DNA of 64,000 bases, from positions 7,531,322-7,595,321 of the forward strand of contig OU696583.1 in the NCBI GenBank assembly GCA_916048095.2, written 5' to 3'. The stretch is from Sacculina carcini. Taxonomy: Eukaryota; Arthropoda; Thecostraca; Sacculinidae. The notes under the pieces are model-generated. The model saw only the letters and a list, made by a program, of their open reading frames with translations. It searched no databases and was not told where the DNA came from. Of the stretch, positions 60,860 through 64,000 are shown piece by piece (the stretch's first letter is position 1; every line of letters begins with the position of its first letter). A program made the position numbers and the translations under genes.

Positions 60860-61640
60860 TGTATACTCATGTGTTCACATGTGCTTACCTAGTTGTGGTA
60901 GAAGAAATGAGCTTACGCTCAGACTGTCCTGTCTCTTTCTCTTACTGAGTATCAAATTTATGTTTGAACTCTCCTATAGTTTTGGCCTCTACAATAGTCT
61001 AGTGTAATTTATTCCAAACGTCAATTCGCCTGAAGGGAAAACAGAATTTCTTTGTCATTTTTGAACCGAGGTTTTCTGAGCTTCTTGCCGTGCCCCCTTC
61101 CTTTATCCTGCTTTATCATTCCAATTTCCTGCTGAGCTGTGGTTTCTGTCATGTTCTTGAAAATATGAATGAGATCACCTCCTGTCTTCCAACGTCGGTA
61201 ATTTCAACGCATTTAGCCTGTCTTCGTAACTGAAGCTCTTCAGCTCTGCTACAAGCCTGGTGGCCAGTCTTTGCATTTTTTCAACTTATTTCACCAGACG
61301 CTTTTCGTGGGGACACCAAACCGCTGCGGCATACTCAAGTTTGGGCCTATTAACTGACACTATCAGCTTCCGCATTATTTCTGCATCTATAAAGTTGAAG
61401 ACGTGTTTTATTCTGGTCAGTAAGGAGTAGTTTTTGGCTCAGATATCATCAATGTGGGCCTCAAGGGACAAATCTATCTGCACCATAACTCCGAGGTCTT
61501 TTTGCTTATCCACTTCATGAAGTACCGTACCTCCGAGGGTATACGTCACCGACGGCCTGTTTTTACCCGTGTCAAACTTGATTAGGTGACATTTCGTCTC
61601 GTTGAAGGTCATCTGTACGTACATCTGCATGCGTGTACGC
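60860..61640 (-). pseudogene. LINE fragment: reverse transcriptase C-terminal half, degenerate
   Basis: The minus strand reads MTFNETKCHLIKFDTGKNRP, YTLGGTVLHEVDKQKDLGV and, after stops, PKLEYAAAVWCPHEKRL, the thumb and tail region of CR1/Rex1-type LINE RT. Several in-frame stops and a frame break show it is dead. The 3' part (CTGTCCTGTCTCTTTCTC) resembles that of the 22490-23135 fragment. Confidence 0.88.
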
Positions 61641-61807
61641 ATGTATATGTGTATTGTATGCATATAATCAAATGTCCGTAAGATGTCTCGACTGAAAGGG
61701 ACATGTGCCACCTTTACATTGTATGTGCTGATATATGTATGTGTTCAGTGTAGCAAATATATTTACTTCACTTTACTTAACACAAACACATACACACACA
61801 AACACAT

Positions 61808-61811
<4 letters not shown>

Positions 61812-61852
<41 letters not shown>
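61812..61852. repeat. (CA)n microsatellite
   Basis: CA run in intron 1 with flanking CAAACA units. Confidence 0.9.
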
Positions 61853-61858
<6 letters not shown>

Positions 61859-61999
61859 AACAAACTCACAGACACACACACCCGATTTTTGAGCACAAAC
61901 ATTATTCGAAGCTACAACAAGCCAAATCTGAGGCCAATTGGGTTTTAACGTTATTTAAATGAGGAAAATTTTCATATTTTTCGGTCTGCTAGCACTCAC

Positions 62000-62157
62000 A
62001 CAGCACAGACTTTCCAGCTAACGCTTGGATCATTGACCATGATGAAGGCAGGACTGATAATGTCCACGCTGAACTTGGGCAACACATATGTCTCCACCTT
62101 GAATGTCTTGCTGGTGGAAACGTCTTCATCAGACTTCACCGATATCTTCCACTCGCC
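62000..62157 (-). CDS. TEP exon 1 of window: end of MG2, start of MG3
   Basis: Reads GEWKISVKSDEDVSTSKTF and then ETYVLPKFSVDI, the conserved MG2-MG3 hinge of the family. The acceptor is AATACAG at 62160-62158, preceded by a long TG/CA tract. The donor is a consensus GTGAGT after 62000, ending in phase 2. No upstream partner exon was found before the window edge. Confidence 0.9.
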
Positions 62158-62178
62158 CTGTATTCGCACGCGCACACA

Positions 62179-62214
<36 letters not shown>

Positions 62215-62550
62215 AACAGAAATATTACAGAAAGTGGCATTACCAACATTAGCATATAGAAGAAAACGAGTCAACTTGATCACCATTTATAGATGCCCAA
62301 TAAAAACAGAACATATTCAGAACACATAATTATTCCCACACTCAAAATTAATACAAGTATCATACCAGTTTCGGTCTGCAAAAACACAGAATATAGAAAG
62401 ATACGCCAAAAATATAGCTTGGCAAACATGATACAATAGATGATTATTGGAACAAATTACCAAAGAAAATTGTCAACCACAAAATACAACACAAATGTTA
62501 GAACAGAAATATTATCTCTGGCTCATTTCTGCGGAGACAACTTGGTGAGA

Positions 62551-62581
<31 letters not shown>

Positions 62582-62619
62582 TTAGCATATTAGCCTGGCC
62601 GTCATTCGTTGTTTATGTA

Positions 62620-62673
<54 letters not shown>

Positions 62674-62895
62674 TGTGTTTGTCTGTGTGTAGATATGTGC
62701 GTGTCATTAGTATAGGTTGTCAGAAAGAATATACTTGAACACACAAAATATACCGTAATTCCAAAATCCGAATTTCGCACAAAAGAACACACACATGGTA
62801 TGTTAATTAACAAACGTTCACTTTCCATTGATGCGTGTATGTTTGCCACAGCTTTCTATACTTTCAACATTAATTGAAGCATATGTGAGCAAACA

Positions 62896-62986
<91 letters not shown>

Positions 62987-64000
62987 CAAACGACATTTGC
63001 AGATATGAAACCGTAATATCTAGTAGTCTGCGTGTTTGTCTGTTTGTGTGTGTGTGTGTGTATCTATGTTTGTATGTGTGTGCGCGTGTGTGTGTGCGTG
63101 TGTGTGTGTAAGAATGGCATAGAATCAGAACTGTCAATACCACACACGCACACACATACACACACATACACACACATACACACATACACGCGCCGGAGAT
63201 GACAAATACTGTCATATCCTTTCTCTAATCCTTCCTTACCCCACTCTTCCCTCCCTCTCCCTCTCTCTCAGTATGTTCATATTCTGCGGTTATGACAAAT
63301 ATACATGTGTGGGTATGTGCGTATACTTGTGTGTGTGTGTGTGTGTGTGTGTATAATCGATGCGGTGTGTGGTGTGGGCGTATTAGCAAGCAAATGAGAT
63401 TAATAATGCAGAACTGGTAGATCTATCAGGATAGCAATAAATAACTGTATTTCACACGAAAAATAGACATTTCAGAAATCATTTTTCATTGGAAAAAAAC
63501 CCAACATAAACTGGATTCAGAGCGCAATTTTTGGGGGGCTGAATTATGTATATGAGTGACTAGGTAGCGTGTGAAGGTCATGACTAGATGGGACATTTTT
63601 CAATTATATACACACACAATTACACACATAATAATGTGCGAATAAGCTTTGCGATAATGCTTATATCAATAAATTCTACAAAAGGATGAGGGTACTTGAC
63701 CTCTTGATTTTTTTAGGAGTTGATGGGAATATTTGAGGGGGGGCTCAGTCCACTCAGCCCCCCTCTGAATCCGCTAATGGCAGAATGAGACGAAACAAAA
63801 TTAAGTGAATTTTGACCGTGGTTGGTGTGTATATTTACCGCAGACAACAGCAGGTCTTACAAAATTTTTCAGTGGGCATTTGAGAATAAATAAGCAAACT
63901 ATCGGTGAAACGACAGAGAGAAAATATCTAGAACGGAACTTCTTAACCGGGGGTATGGGAGCTGAATGTCTGGGGTCTGGGACTCCATTTTTTGTATAAT
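62158..64000. other. Region upstream of TEP exon 1 of this window
   Basis: CA tracts at 62172-62218, a TG run at 62628-62672, a pure CA run of about 88 bases at 62897-62985, TG tract 63330-63352 and a MITE. No MG2 exon was recognised on the minus strand. Confidence 0.6.
63515..63780. mobile_element. MITE-like element with CTGGATTCAGAG ends (copy 2)
   Basis: Matches the 2281-2539 element: AATTTTTGGGGGGCTGAAT, GCGATAATGCTTATATCA, GTTGATGGGAATATTTGAGG and an end CCCCTCTGAATCCGCTAATG. Confidence 0.7.

Overview
The window is nuclear DNA from an invertebrate animal: interrupted genes with GT-AG introns, an intron-containing tRNA-Tyr, many tRNA-derived SINEs, LINE 3' ends and MITE-like elements, AT-rich non-coding DNA and very abundant (AC/TG)n microsatellites. 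The splicing style and repeats would fit a mollusc or an arthropod; I cannot fix the phylum from sequence alone.

One gene dominates. On the minus strand, from 62157 down to 16299, at least 25 constant exons encode a thioester-containing protein of the alpha-2-macroglobulin/complement C3 superfamily, closest in architecture to CD109 and invertebrate TEPs. Exon phases join without a break from the MG2/MG3 boundary through MG3-MG7, CUB, the thioester domain (GCGEQNM in exon 17, catalytic-type His in exon 18), CUB and most of MG8. About 1,430 residues are covered. The signal peptide/MG1/MG2 exons lie beyond the right edge and the last C-terminal exon was not identified with confidence.

The most interesting part is 35.5-44.4 kb. 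Exon 11 carries a furin-like RQRR site and ends in phase 0; exon 12 carries the HFPETW block and can start in phase 1. Between them lie five minus-strand exon-like units (V1-V5), spaced about 1.3-1.8 kb apart, each with its own acceptor and donor, each phase 0 to 1. At least four begin with the same motif (SVAVL-T/S-D-like, then a Cys). This looks like an array of mutually exclusive exons for the hypervariable, bait-like region, so one TEP gene could make several target-recognition variants.

Layout: 1-2.95 kb, low-information DNA with two MITE-like elements; 2.95-15.95 kb, a complex satellite built on a CCCGCCCGTCGTGCGG motif and ~340-bp sub-repeats, including a near-identical 4,139-bp tandem duplication; 16.3-62.2 kb, the TEP gene, its introns filled with microsatellites, three copies of a tRNA-Val-like SINE, a second SINE inside a 158-bp inverted repeat, hAT-, pogo- and unclassified MITEs, four LINE fragments and a tRNA-Tyr gene; 62.2-64 kb, microsatellites and one MITE. 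No bacterial, plasmid or CRISPR features are present.
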